Shown here: positions 7,945-15,862 of the stretch, one piece after another | How the letters are laid out: the number at the start of each line of letters is the position of its first letter | Numbering within the stretch: the stretch's first letter is position 1 | DNA from: Ruegeria sp. HKCCD4315 | GTDB lineage: Bacteria > Pseudomonadota > Alphaproteobacteria > Rhodobacterales > Rhodobacteraceae | Length of the DNA: 64,000 bases | Reading direction: 5' to 3' | Assembly: GCF_013112245.1 (NCBI RefSeq) | Contig: NZ_WVRN01000001.1 | Coordinates: forward strand, 2,112,501-2,176,500 | Translations under genes and position numbers: made by a program | Notes under the pieces: model-generated | The model's database searches: none | Seen by the model: only the letters and a program-made list of their open reading frames with translations | Told to the model about the DNA's origin: nothing

Positions 7945-9127
7945 GTCGAAACTGCGTCCAGGCGCGCGTCAGGGGGATCACGATTTGCGATAGCAAAGCT
8001 GTCCCCCAGATCAGATTGCCTACCAAAGAGGGGACATGTGGGACGACAAAGAAACAGCCGATTGCAAGAATGATCCCAAACACCCGCACATCCCAGCGTC
8101 CAAAGTCCGATGCGAGGCGGTGTTCAATAACGTTCTGAAGCACCCAAAGCATAGCGATATATCCTGCCAGGCCGAAACAGCCTATGGCGGCATATTCGGT
8201 AGGATATGGTTCCCAAAATCCGACTTTGACCTCGGCAGCAAGAGCCACGCCGACCATGACGCCGCAAAGCATCAAGATCAGGTGCGCAAGCCACCAGATG
8301 ACCAACGTCGACACCTTTTTGTCCTTTGGTTTGGCGTTGCCGACAAAGTCGAAATAGATCCAACACATCACGAACATCGAAACGCCACCGATGACGAAGT
8401 TGACCAGCACATCAGGTGATACTTTGTAAATGCCTTTCTCGGACAAGGTGACGACCAGTTTGAAGAACCCTTCGCCCAAAACGATCAGTGTCAGCAGAGC
8501 AAACCGTTCGGCCATGTGGCCAAGGCGGGGAACGAACCGCTCAAACCGCAGGACAGTGACTCCCGGGATCATGTACATTGCCTGCGTGGCCACCATAGCT
8601 GCCGCGAATACCCAATAGGTAAGCGAAGTTGGCAAAAAAGCCGCGATGGCAAAGATCACCGCAAAGACCGAAAAATTGCGGATCTGGGCGGTCGACATCG
8701 ACTTGCCTGATGAATTGGCTCGCCGGGCGCGATAGTACAGCGCCGCGATCATGGCCCTGTTCGCAGCAAATCCTAACGCGAAGAAAACCCAACCCTTTCC
8801 GTCAATAGCCGGGATCGCAGCTGCCATGAACATCACAGTGCAGATCATCACGGCCATAATCAGCCGGTGCCAGAAATCGGTGCTGACGTAGATTGAGTTG
8901 AATATGCTGAGTTCGCCCCATGCGTACCAGAGCGTGATGAAGACCCCAGCGAACACAAGAAACCCATGTAGATCGAGATGATGCGACAAGTAGTTGCCCA
9001 GCAGAAAGATCGTCACGACATGGATCAGGTCGTAAAACAGCTCGGCCCAGTGGACATGGTCGTGCGCGTGGTCGAGGTCTTGGTGATGTTGCGGCTTCCG
9101 CCAGATGGGGTGATCATGCAGTGCCAT
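7937..9127 (-). CDS. Low temperature requirement protein A (LtrA) family membrane protein
   Basis: A 396-residue polytopic membrane protein. The histidine-rich N-terminus (HHQDLDHAHDHVH) leads into the family hallmark WAELFYDLIHVVTIFLLGN, followed by many hydrophobic segments and the conserved RFVPRLGHMAERFALLTLI with GEGFFKLV. LtrA proteins have no settled biochemical role. The 8-base overlap with the K+ channel gene suggests coupled expression. Start ATG 9127 fits the family; the region upstream carries no gene. Confidence 0.82.
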   Translation of the reverse strand: MALHDHPIWRKPQHHQDLDHAHDHVHWAELFYDLIHVVTIFLLGNYLSHHLDLHGFLVFAGVFITLWYAWGELSIFNSIYVSTDFWHRLIMAVMICTVMFMAAAIPAIDGKGWVFFALGFAANRAMIAALYYRARRANSSGKSMSTAQIRNFSVFAVIFAIAAFLPTSLTYWVFAAAMVATQAMYMIPGVTVLRFERFVPRLGHMAERFALLTLIVLGEGFFKLVVTLSEKGIYKVSPDVLVNFVIGGVSMFVMCWIYFDFVGNAKPKDKKVSTLVIWWLAHLILMLCGVMVGVALAAEVKVGFWEPYPTEYAAIGCFGLAGYIAMLWVLQNVIEHRLASDFGRWDVRVFGIILAIGCFFVVPHVPSLVGNLIWGTALLSQIVIPLTRAWTQFRHE

Positions 9128-9326
9128 GAATTAGGAACTCTTACAGGTTGAGAGGCTATAGTGGCCGGCATGCGGCCACCCCGACTGAGGTTTTACTTTA
9201 AGAGGAAGGTTGTCGCGGAGACTAACGTCATGCAACCCCAACAATGGTTATTCAGCGATGGCACGCCGGGCAACACCCGTTCGATCGTGGAGTTGTTGCG
9301 CCGGAAGGGTCCGGAAGTCACGGGCG
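9128..9326. other. Intergenic region with a perfect hairpin
   Basis: Between the 3' end of the FrnE-like gene and the LtrA-like start. GTGGCCG-GCATG-CGGCCAC at 9161-9179 is a perfect 7-bp stem with a 5-base loop. On the minus strand it lies downstream of the mdaB-GST-frnE operon and may mark its end, but no U-tract follows. A short plus-strand frame from 9230 shows no recognisable product. Confidence 0.4.
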
Positions 9327-9980
9327 TTAAGCGGCCCTGTTGTCTCGTAAATGCAGCAGGATGCGGGCGTAGTTTTCCTCGCCCTGTGCGCCGGTCACAA
9401 GGTGATGGTGATCGAACACCATTGCGGGCACACCCTGAACACCTCGGCTGATCCAGTATTGCTCTTTCTGGCGTATGCGGTCAGTCCGGTCACGGCTTTG
9501 CAACATTGCCTGCGCGTCCGCGTGGTTCAGCCCGATGCCAGCGGCCGCATCGGCCAGAACCTTTATGTCCGAGATGTCCTCGCGGTGTGTAAAGAACGCC
9601 GAAAAAAGCGCCTGCTTCATTTCGTGGCCTTTGCCTTGCTCGGCGGCCCAGTCAATCAATTGATGCGCGCAGAAGGTGTTATACATGCGCATGTCATCGG
9701 CGTAATTGAACGTGAACCCCAGTGCTGCACCCATCTCGGTCAGGCGGGCTCGTGCCTGGATCGACCCTTCCAACGTGGTCCCGTATTTCGATGCCAGATG
9801 GTCGCGCAGGTTCTCGCCGCCTTCTGCCATCTCAGGGTTCAGTTCGAATGGTTGCCAGTGGAGATCAAGTTCGACGCCGGTGTCGCGTGCGGCTTTGGCC
9901 AGCTGGTAGTAACCAATCACACACCACGGACAAACAACGTCGGACACGATATCGACACGGAGTGGGGGAGCATCTGGCAC
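9327..9980 (-). CDS. DsbA-family thiol oxidoreductase, FrnE-like
   Basis: A 217-residue cytoplasmic protein of the FrnE/2-hydroxychromene-carboxylate isomerase branch. The N-terminal thioredoxin strand leads to the CPWC redox motif in VDIVSDVVCPWCVIGYYQL, and the C-terminus has the cis-proline region GVQGVPAMVFD. No signal peptide. Starts 3 bases after the GST gene stop, so it is the last gene of a three-gene operon. A role in thiol redox or in handling electrophiles together with the GST and quinone reductase is inference. Confidence 0.85.
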   Translation of the reverse strand: MPDAPPLRVDIVSDVVCPWCVIGYYQLAKAARDTGVELDLHWQPFELNPEMAEGGENLRDHLASKYGTTLEGSIQARARLTEMGAALGFTFNYADDMRMYNTFCAHQLIDWAAEQGKGHEMKQALFSAFFTHREDISDIKVLADAAAGIGLNHADAQAMLQSRDRTDRIRQKEQYWISRGVQGVPAMVFDHHHLVTGAQGEENYARILLHLRDNRAA

Positions 9981-9983
9981 GGC

Positions 9984-10703
9984 TTAGGTTCCTTTCACGT
10001 CGCCGGAAAAACGCGCCGCGTTTTCCTTGGCAAAGGCGCTGGCATCTGCGCTGGTGTCCCAGAACTGAGGGTTAGCCTTGGGGATGGTCAGCGCTCGCTG
10101 CACGGCGGGCCGGGCATCGATACGGTCAAACCAGGCGTTCAGATGCGGAAGATCCGACACATCCACCCGGGCCCAGACATAGGCACGCGCCCACGGGTAC
10201 AGCATCATGTCAGCGATGGTGTATTCGTCCGCTGCAATCCATTCACGCCCGTCCAGCCGTGTGTTCATCACCTCCATCAATCGGCGGCTTTCGTCCACGT
10301 AGCGACGGATCGAGAACGGCTCTTCATGGCCATTTGGCGCAGCGATATGCTGGAAATACATCGCCTGTCCCATCATCGGTCCCACATGGCCGACCTGAAA
10401 CAGCATCCACTGCACAACCTCGGACCGCTTGACCGGGTCCGACGGCAGGAATTTTCCATATTTCTCGGCCAGATGCCACAGGATCGCGCCGGATTCGAAG
10501 ATGGCACGGCCTTCCGAGCGGTCCTCAATCGTTGGGATCTTTCCGTTTGGGTTCAGCGCTAGGTAATCCGGCGCCTTCTGTTCCTGTTTGGAAAAGTTGA
10601 TATGGGTCAGTTCGTAGGGGATACCTGCCTCTTCCAGAAAAATGACCGGCTTGTAGCCGTTCATCGTGCCTGCGGTATACAGGTGAATATCAGGCTGGGA
10701 CAT
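9984..10703 (-). CDS. Glutathione S-transferase family protein (YfcG/YghU-like)
   Basis: A 239-residue cytosolic GST. The N-terminal thioredoxin-like domain has LYTAGTMNGYKPVIFLEEAG and the glutathione-contacting NPNGKIPTIED with FESGAILWHLAEKYG. The all-helical C-terminal domain includes YTIADMMLYPWARA. I use ATG 10703 because GAGG lies 7 bases upstream; a TTG five codons earlier is less likely. It overlaps the end of the mdaB-like gene by 14 bases, so translation is coupled. The family includes disulfide-bond reductases; the substrate is unknown. Confidence 0.87.
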   Translation of the reverse strand: MSQPDIHLYTAGTMNGYKPVIFLEEAGIPYELTHINFSKQEQKAPDYLALNPNGKIPTIEDRSEGRAIFESGAILWHLAEKYGKFLPSDPVKRSEVVQWMLFQVGHVGPMMGQAMYFQHIAAPNGHEEPFSIRRYVDESRRLMEVMNTRLDGREWIAADEYTIADMMLYPWARAYVWARVDVSDLPHLNAWFDRIDARPAVQRALTIPKANPQFWDTSADASAFAKENAARFSGDVKGT

Positions 10704-11298
10704 GTTCAACCTCGACAAAAGTGGATTTCAGATGCGCGTCAAATCGAGCGAAATCGGCCTCGATTTCGGGGTTCTTCATAACATCGAAGGCAGCGAATGT
10801 CGGTAGGGCCTGCATACCGAAGAACTTGGCGTTCAGATGAATCGGGCGCAGCAGATCGTCGACGCTTGCTCCAGCAAAGAACGGCTCGGCGGGGTTGTCG
10901 AATGCTTCTTTCGGCGCATTGAATGTCACCGACAGCATGTATGTCATTCCGTTCAGTGATCCACCCATGCCGTAGTTGGCTTTTGGTGCGTCGGCGGTGC
11001 GACCGTCGCCTGTGCATAGGCGGCCATCCATTCCGGCTGTGTAGACCTCATCCATATATTTTTTGAAGATCCATGGGACGCCCATCCAGTTTACCGGGAA
11101 CTGCATGATGACCGTATCTGCCCAAACGTGCGCCTCGACCTCTGAATTTGCGTCATAGCCATCAGCAACGGTGGTCATGCGTACTTCGTGGCCCATTGCG
11201 GCCAACGTGTCACGTGCGCGTTCGACGAGGCTGGCGTTCAACTGTCCGGGGGCGAACTCGTAGGGCTGGGCGCCGTTCACGATGAGGATTTTACTCAT
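10690..11298 (-). CDS. mdaB: NAD(P)H:quinone oxidoreductase, MdaB/flavodoxin-like
   Basis: A 202-residue flavoprotein. It opens MSKILIVNGAQPYEFAPGQL, the phosphate-binding start of MdaB, and carries ADTVIMQFPVNWMGVPWIFK plus GGSLNGMTYMLSVTFNAP, both typical. Predicted to reduce quinones by two electrons with FAD and NAD(P)H. First gene of the operon mdaB-GST-frnE and divergent from an HxlR regulator, an arrangement known for quinone- and electrophile-sensing HxlR proteins such as YodB. Confidence 0.88.
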   Translation of the reverse strand: MSKILIVNGAQPYEFAPGQLNASLVERARDTLAAMGHEVRMTTVADGYDANSEVEAHVWADTVIMQFPVNWMGVPWIFKKYMDEVYTAGMDGRLCTGDGRTADAPKANYGMGGSLNGMTYMLSVTFNAPKEAFDNPAEPFFAGASVDDLLRPIHLNAKFFGMQALPTFAAFDVMKNPEIEADFARFDAHLKSTFVEVEHVPA

Positions 11299-11319
11299 GT
11301 CCGTATCCTATATGTGCAT

Positions 11320-11353
11320 TCTCTGAACCCTTGACTTTCGCCGGGTTCAGAGA
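11320..11353. promoter_or_regulatory. 11-bp inverted repeat upstream of mdaB-like gene
   Basis: TCTCTGAACCC and its exact complement GGGTTCAGAGA flank a 12-base spacer, 22 bases before the mdaB-like start. It could be an operator or a 5'-leader hairpin. It lies on the mdaB side of the divergent promoter region. Confidence 0.5.
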
Positions 11354-11389
11354 GCATTTGAGAGTGCAGGTGTGAGAAATCAACTAGTA

Positions 11390-11400
11390 TACTTTTAGTA
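11390..11400. promoter_or_regulatory. Candidate HxlR-type operator TACTTTTAGTA
   Basis: TACT-N3-AGTA is a dyad of the kind bound by HxlR/YodB-family repressors. It lies between the divergent mdaB-like and HxlR genes, 28 bases before the HxlR start, where it would cover the promoter. Confidence 0.4.
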
Positions 11401-11428
11401 ACCTAGCTATCTGAGCGAAAGGATGACG

Positions 11429-11794
11429 ATGCGAGCGCGGATTGAAGAGGACGCCAAGGGCCGTCGACAGGTCTCAGAGACCTGTCTGGAGCCATGCGCA
11501 ATCGAAAGAGGGATGCGGATCATTGGTGGAAAATGGACCGGATCGATCTTGTGGCACCTCAAAGATGGTCCCGTACGTTTCAACGATCTGTCGCGTATGA
11601 TCGGTGGAGCAAGCAAGAAGATGATCGCTGAGCGGTTGCGCCAGCTAGAGGATCAGGGGCTGGTGAGCCGACACGTGATGGATACCGCGCCGGTTTCCGT
11701 GCAGTATTCTATCACTGACCTTGGACGCACGGCACTTGGGTTTCTCGACGAATTGCGAAAGTGGAGCGAGGAGTTGCCTAACCGCTTACAGTGA
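11429..11794 (+). CDS. HxlR-family transcriptional regulator
   Basis: A 121-residue winged-helix protein. CAIERGMRIIGGKWTGSILW is the HxlR opening with the conserved cysteine near the N-terminus, followed by the recognition helix region MIGGASKKMIAERLRQLEDQ and the wing TAPVSVQYSITDLG. Two starts are possible, 11423 and 11429; AAAGG is 6 bases before 11429 and abuts 11423, so I prefer 11429. Divergent from the redox operon, which it probably represses until its N-terminal Cys reacts with a quinone or electrophile (inference from YodB/QorR-type members). Confidence 0.88.
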   Translation: MRARIEEDAKGRRQVSETCLEPCAIERGMRIIGGKWTGSILWHLKDGPVRFNDLSRMIGGASKKMIAERLRQLEDQGLVSRHVMDTAPVSVQYSITDLGRTALGFLDELRKWSEELPNRLQ

Positions 11795-12402
11795 TGACTT
11801 TAGTCAATTTTCAATGATCTTAAAGCTTGAGTTGTTCTGACTGCGTACCGAACGAGGTTTTCACCAATCTGTCGATGAAGTGACAAGGTTACTTGCAACG
11901 GTAGTCCAAGGGTTTGCTTTCCCGAAGAAAGCAGTGTGAACAAATTTCTGCCCTCCGCTCAGTGCCATTTGAACCGACAGGTGACGTAACAGCTGTCCCG
12001 CAGGCAACAAGTTTTTTTGAACTAGGTTCTGGCATCCACAGCGAACGGCTGCTTTGGTGGCCGCAACGCGGCAGCGGCTTTGCCAAGTAAGCGGCAGCAA
12101 AGACCAGTCGATATGCATTGCGATTTCCGCTTTGCCCCGCGTTTCGGCCATTGGCACTAAGCGCAGCGAATGTCTGCCATCCGCCCATATTGTATTTCGC
12201 AATTGTCGCAAAACGCAACGAAGCCTCAATTCGCTAGGAAAGCCACTACGGCAGCTTTCTTTGATGGCATGCAAAAAAACTGTGCAGATATTGCGCTACA
12301 CGCAAAATATAAGCTGAGAAATTGGGCGGACCGGCAGTCCGATGACTGCGTTTGATGACGTTGCAATTGCGATCAATGAGGCTTGGGCTCACTTGAGTTT
12401 CT
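11795..12402. other. 608-bp gene-free stretch before nasT
   Basis: Short frames on both strands show no family signature and no ribosome site. The stretch carries GC-rich fragments such as CAGCGAACGGCTGCTTTGG and AAGCGCAGCGAATGTCTGC, resembling the degenerate intergenic repeats that recur elsewhere in this window. The promoter of nasTS should lie at its right end; I could not identify it with confidence. Confidence 0.5.
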
Positions 12403-12987
12403 ATGAAACAACACCTGACTGTCGTTGTAGTAGAGCAGAATCAAGAACGTGCCTTTGCAATTGTAGACGCCTTAAAAGAGTCTGGGGACGTGGAGGTTTT
12501 TGTGATCGGCAATGTCTCCGGGCTGGCACGCAAAATCGCTACGCATGGCCCAGACATTGTTCTGATTGATATCGACAATCCCTCGCGCGATATGCTGGAA
12601 GAGCTGACCGTCGCGTCGGGTCCATTGGAACGTCCCGTTGCTATGTTCGTCTCGGGCGCAGCGGGCGGGTTGGCGAAAGCCGCTGTTGAGGCTGGGGTGT
12701 CAGCATATGTGGTCGACGGGTTGCAGGCTGAACGCATCAAACCTGTGATCGATACGGCCATCGCCCGCTTTCAGGTACTACGCCAGATGCGGACCGAACT
12801 GGCCGAAACCCGCCGTGCGCTGGAAGAGAGAAAAGTGATCGACCGCGCCAAAGGGCTGTTGATGAAAGCAAAGGGCGTGTCAGAGGACGAAGCTTATGCC
12901 CTGCTGCGCAAAACCGCGATGAACCAGAACCGCCGGGTCGCGGATGTGGCGGAAGCCCTGGTCACTGCTTCGGGGTTGTTGTCATGA
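12403..12987 (+). CDS. nasT: Nitrate-responsive ANTAR antiterminator NasT
   Basis: A 194-residue RNA-binding response regulator. Residues 1-120 form a receiver-like fold (LTVVVVEQNQERAFAIVDAL, IVLIDIDNP), then a coiled coil (RTELAETRRALEERKVIDRA) leads to the ANTAR domain with KGLLMKAKGVSEDEAYALLR. In known systems NasT binds a two-hairpin leader RNA and prevents termination; NasS sequesters it without nitrate or nitrite. Here nasS follows with a 4-base overlap, and a matching two-hairpin leader precedes nrtA. Confidence 0.93.
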   Translation: MKQHLTVVVVEQNQERAFAIVDALKESGDVEVFVIGNVSGLARKIATHGPDIVLIDIDNPSRDMLEELTVASGPLERPVAMFVSGAAGGLAKAAVEAGVSAYVVDGLQAERIKPVIDTAIARFQVLRQMRTELAETRRALEERKVIDRAKGLLMKAKGVSEDEAYALLRKTAMNQNRRVADVAEALVTASGLLS

Positions 12988-14153
12988 GAACCGTTGCCCT
13001 ACCCGTCGCCTACATGCCTCTGGTCGACGCGGCTCCGCTGATCGTTGCGCGCGAGATGGGTTTTGACCATGCCGAAGGCATCTCGCTCGACCTGCGTCCG
13101 GCCCCTTCATGGTCCTCTCTGCGCGACATGCTGGCCTTTGGGCATGTGGACGCAGCACATCTGCTGTCACCTGTCCCAGTTGCCATGGCCTTGGGTCTTG
13201 GTGGCATTGCCACACCGCTATCCGCTGTGTCTGTCTTGTCCTTGAATGGCAACGTTATTGGCGTTGGATCTCAATTGGCTGAGCGTCTGGCCGATCAGGG
13301 CTATGACTTCGATTTCTCCGATGCCGCCGCCGCTGGGGCCGCGCTGGCAAAGGCCGCTGGCGACGTTTTGGTGTTTGGCGTGCCCTTTCCGTTTTCAATG
13401 CATGTTGAGTTGCTGCGCTATTGGGTTGCGGGAACCGGACTCGCCTCGAAGCAGGTCGAAATCCGCACCGTTCCGCCCCCTCTCATGGCGCAGGCGCTTG
13501 CGGGTGGCGAGATTGACGCCTTCTGCGTGGGCGAGCCTTGGGGCTCATTCGCTGTGGATGACAATGTTGGAGCCTTGCTTTTGCCCGGTAAGGCGATCTG
13601 GACCTGCGCACCTGAAAAAGTGTTGGCGGTCAGAAATCACTGGGCAGAAAACGAACCGCATTTGCTGGGCGCACTCATGCGGGCCGTTTGGCGTGCGGGT
13701 CGTTGGCTGTCAAACGCGGACAGCCGAACAACCGCATCCGAGATGCTGTCGCGTAAAACATACCTTAACGTCTCTCCCGAGCTGATTGACCGAGCGCTGA
13801 TGGGCGAATTCACTATCTCGGCACGCGGTGAGCAACGCCGTGTAAAAGGGTTTGTCGAGTTCTACGACGGTGCTGCCACCTTCCCTTGGCGCAGTCAGGC
13901 CAAGTGGATCGCGCATCAGCTGGCACTACGGAACGGGATCGATGTTAGCACGGCCGAACGTCAGGCAGCCCGAGTGTTTCGCAGCGATCTCTACCGGCGC
14001 GAACTGTTCGGGTTAGGTGCCGAAACCCCCGGAGCGTCGGAGAAGCTGGAGGGGGCGCTTCCAGTGTCGACTGCTGTAGCGTCGACAAACGGAAGCCTGA
14101 TTCTGCCGCCGAATGTCTTCTTCGACCGTCGTATTTTCGAGCCGACAGGGTAA
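12984..14153 (+). CDS. nasS: Nitrate/nitrite sensor NasS (cytoplasmic NrtA-like)
   Basis: A 389-residue homologue of the nitrate-binding protein but without a signal peptide, starting MRTVALPVAYMPLVDAAPLI. It carries the NrtA/CmpA-family elements VFGVPFPFSMHVELLRYW, FCVGEPWGSFAVD and GEFTISARGEQRRVK. Established role: in the absence of nitrate or nitrite it binds and inhibits NasT. ATGA overlap with nasT supports stoichiometric production. C-terminal ~25 residues are poorly conserved. Confidence 0.92.
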   Translation: MRTVALPVAYMPLVDAAPLIVAREMGFDHAEGISLDLRPAPSWSSLRDMLAFGHVDAAHLLSPVPVAMALGLGGIATPLSAVSVLSLNGNVIGVGSQLAERLADQGYDFDFSDAAAAGAALAKAAGDVLVFGVPFPFSMHVELLRYWVAGTGLASKQVEIRTVPPPLMAQALAGGEIDAFCVGEPWGSFAVDDNVGALLLPGKAIWTCAPEKVLAVRNHWAENEPHLLGALMRAVWRAGRWLSNADSRTTASEMLSRKTYLNVSPELIDRALMGEFTISARGEQRRVKGFVEFYDGAATFPWRSQAKWIAHQLALRNGIDVSTAERQAARVFRSDLYRRELFGLGAETPGASEKLEGALPVSTAVASTNGSLILPPNVFFDRRIFEPTG

Positions 14154-14171
14154 GATCGCCTATTTTTTTTT

Positions 14172-14201
14172 GCATTGCAGCATCAATTCACGCTGCAATG
14201 C
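14172..14201 (+). promoter_or_regulatory. Perfect 10-bp inverted repeat after nasS
   Basis: GCATTGCAGC and GCTGCAATGC flank a 10-base spacer 19 bases after the nasS stop. A T-run precedes it and an A-rich stretch follows, which could lengthen the stem. There is no trailing U-run, so it is not a clear plus-strand terminator. It lies upstream of the nrtA leader and could be an operator for a general nitrogen regulator or an mRNA end. Confidence 0.5.
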
Positions 14202-14270
14202 AGAAAAATCGCGTTTTGACGCCAAAAACTGGATGACCGCCTAGATCAAGGATGTCTTAATCGGGTCATC

Positions 14271-14316
14271 GGTAGGCAACGAAGCCCACCGTCGGAATTC
14301 GCCCAACTGTTTGGGC
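14271..14316 (+). ncRNA. NasT (ANTAR) target RNA: tandem hexaloop hairpins in nrtA leader
   Basis: Hairpin P1 at 14271-14290 is GGTAGGC-AACGAA-GCCCACC with one mismatch; hairpin P2 at 14301-14316 is GCCCA-ACTGTT-TGGGC. Both loops are six bases with A at position 1 and G at position 4, the identity rule established for ANTAR-bound leader RNAs. They are 10 bases apart, and an intrinsic terminator begins 14 bases after P2. With nasTS directly upstream, binding of NasT is expected to allow read-through into nrtA-nasA when nitrate is present. Confidence 0.85.
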
Positions 14317-14330
14317 ACCTCACAAGAGCA

Positions 14331-14385
14331 AAGCCGCTCGACCAACCGCCAACTCCTCCCGGCGGTGTGTGTCGGCGGCTTTTTT
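14331..14385 (+). terminator. Leader intrinsic terminator upstream of nrtA (attenuator)
   Basis: An outer stem AAGCCGC (14331-14337) pairs with GCGGCTT (14375-14381), an inner stem ACCGCC (14345-14350) pairs with GGCGGT (14361-14366), and a run of six T follows at 14380-14385. It lies 39 bases before the nrtA start, in the position where NasT-dependent antitermination acts. Confidence 0.82.
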
Positions 14386-14424
14386 GTTTGCCCAGCGGGT
14401 TGGGCTGAACCGAAAGGGATCGAA

Positions 14425-15789
14425 ATGAAAAAGCTTTTACTAGGCCTCGCTGCGACAACGGCGCTTGTGTCTCCGGCACTGGCCGAACTGGAACTGGAAA
14501 AAGACGAGCTGACCTTTGGCTTTATCAAGCTGACCGACATGGCACCGTTGGCCGTCGCCTATGAGAACGGATATTTTCTGGACGAGGGTCTGTTCGTGAC
14601 GCTTGAGGCACAGGCTAACTGGAAAGTCCTGCTGGACGGTGTGATCGACGGGCAGCTGGATGGCGCGCATATGCTGGCCGGACAGCCTTTGGCCGCAACC
14701 ATTGGCTACGGTACCGAAGCCCATATCATCACGCCATTTTCGATGGACCTGAACGGCAACGGCATCACCGTATCCAACGAAGTTTGGGAAGAAATGAAGC
14801 CGAACATCCCCAAGATGGAGGATGGTCGCCCGCAGCACCCGATCAGCGCCGAGGCGCTTGCTCCGGTAGTCGAGAAGTACAAATCCGAGGGAAAACCCTT
14901 TAACATGGGCATGGTCTTCCCGGTTTCGACACACAACTACGAACTGCGTTATTGGCTGGCGGCAGGTGGACTGCATCCAGGTTTCTATAGCCCCGAAAAT
15001 GTGACCGGTCAGATCGGCGCGGATGTGTTCCTGTCGGTGACGCCTCCGCCGCAGATGCCTGCCACGTTGGAGGCCGGTACGATCTTCGGCTACTGCGTGG
15101 GTGAGCCGTGGAACCAGCAGGCTGTGTTCAAGGGTATCGGCGTACCGGTGATCACTGACTATGAGCTGTGGAAGAACAACCCCGAAAAGGTCTTTGGCCT
15201 CAATGCCGAGTTCGCTGAACAGTACCCCAACACCACTCTGGCCGTGACCAAGGCCCTGATCCGGGCCGCGATGTGGCTGGACGAGAACGAAAACGCCAAC
15301 CGCCCCGAAGCGGTCGAAATGCTCAGCCGCCCGGAATATGTGGGCGCAGACTATGAGGTCATCGCCAACTCGATGACCGGAACGTTTGAGTATGAGAAAG
15401 GCGACAAGCGTGAGGTTCCCGATTTCAACGTGTTCTTCCGCTACAACGCGACCTATCCCTTCTATTCGGACGCGGTCTGGTACCTGACCCAGATGCGCCG
15501 TTGGGGTCAGATCGCCGAAGCGAAACCAGACAGCTGGTATGACGAAGTCGCAAAGTCTGTCTACAAGCCCGAAATCTATCTGGAAGCCGCACGCCTGCTT
15601 GTCGACGAAGGCCTTGCGAATGAGGCCGACTTTCCTTGGGAGAGCGATGGTTACAAAGCGCCGACCCCAGCCGAGGATATCATCGACGGCATCGCCTATG
15701 ACGGCCGTACCCCCAACGCCTATCTCGAAAGCCTGTCCATCGGTCTGAAGGGCGATCAGAAGATCGTCGGCTCGGACGTGCAAGGCTAA
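14425..15789 (+). CDS. nrtA: Nitrate ABC transporter substrate-binding protein
   Basis: A 454-residue periplasmic nitrate-binding protein of the NrtA/CmpA/NasF family. Start ATG 14425 gives [20 protein letters not shown], a Sec signal with AxA cleavage; AAAGGGA lies upstream. The mature part has [19 protein letters not shown], the [20 protein letters not shown] block and [15 protein letters not shown], which line the nitrate pocket in the family. First gene after the NasT-controlled leader. A strong stem-loop follows it. Confidence 0.93.
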   Translation: MKKLLLGLAATTALVSPALAELELEKDELTFGFIKLTDMAPLAVAYENGYFLDEGLFVTLEAQANWKVLLDGVIDGQLDGAHMLAGQPLAATIGYGTEAHIITPFSMDLNGNGITVSNEVWEEMKPNIPKMEDGRPQHPISAEALAPVVEKYKSEGKPFNMGMVFPVSTHNYELRYWLAAGGLHPGFYSPENVTGQIGADVFLSVTPPPQMPATLEAGTIFGYCVGEPWNQQAVFKGIGVPVITDYELWKNNPEKVFGLNAEFAEQYPNTTLAVTKALIRAAMWLDENENANRPEAVEMLSRPEYVGADYEVIANSMTGTFEYEKGDKREVPDFNVFFRYNATYPFYSDAVWYLTQMRRWGQIAEAKPDSWYDEVAKSVYKPEIYLEAARLLVDEGLANEADFPWESDGYKAPTPAEDIIDGIAYDGRTPNAYLESLSIGLKGDQKIVGSDVQG

Positions 15790-15802
15790 TCCCGAAAATC
15801 CG

Positions 15803-15822
15803 CGCCCGGCATCTGCCGGGCG
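15803..15822 (+). promoter_or_regulatory. Intercistronic stem-loop between nrtA and nrtB
   Basis: CGCCCGGC and GCCGGGCG form a perfect 8-bp stem with the loop ATCT, 13 bases after nrtA. No U-run follows, so it is unlikely to be a terminator; it probably stabilises the nrtA message so that the binding protein exceeds the permease. Confidence 0.6.
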
Positions 15823-15862
15823 TGGCCCAAATATTGCCCCGCCATCGCAAGGACAAGATCAG

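Noticed and set aside
9230..9451. Short plus-strand frame beginning MQPQQWLFSDGTPGNTRS
   Set aside because: Looks protein-like at first but runs into the FrnE gene antisense, has no ribosome site and no family match I can recall.
9351..10562. 403-codon plus-strand open frame
   Set aside because: Antisense shadow of the FrnE-like and GST genes; no family motif, and both opposing genes have clear signatures.
14440..15783. 447-codon minus-strand open frame
   Set aside because: Lies wholly opposite nrtA; composition is the typical mirror of a GC-rich gene.
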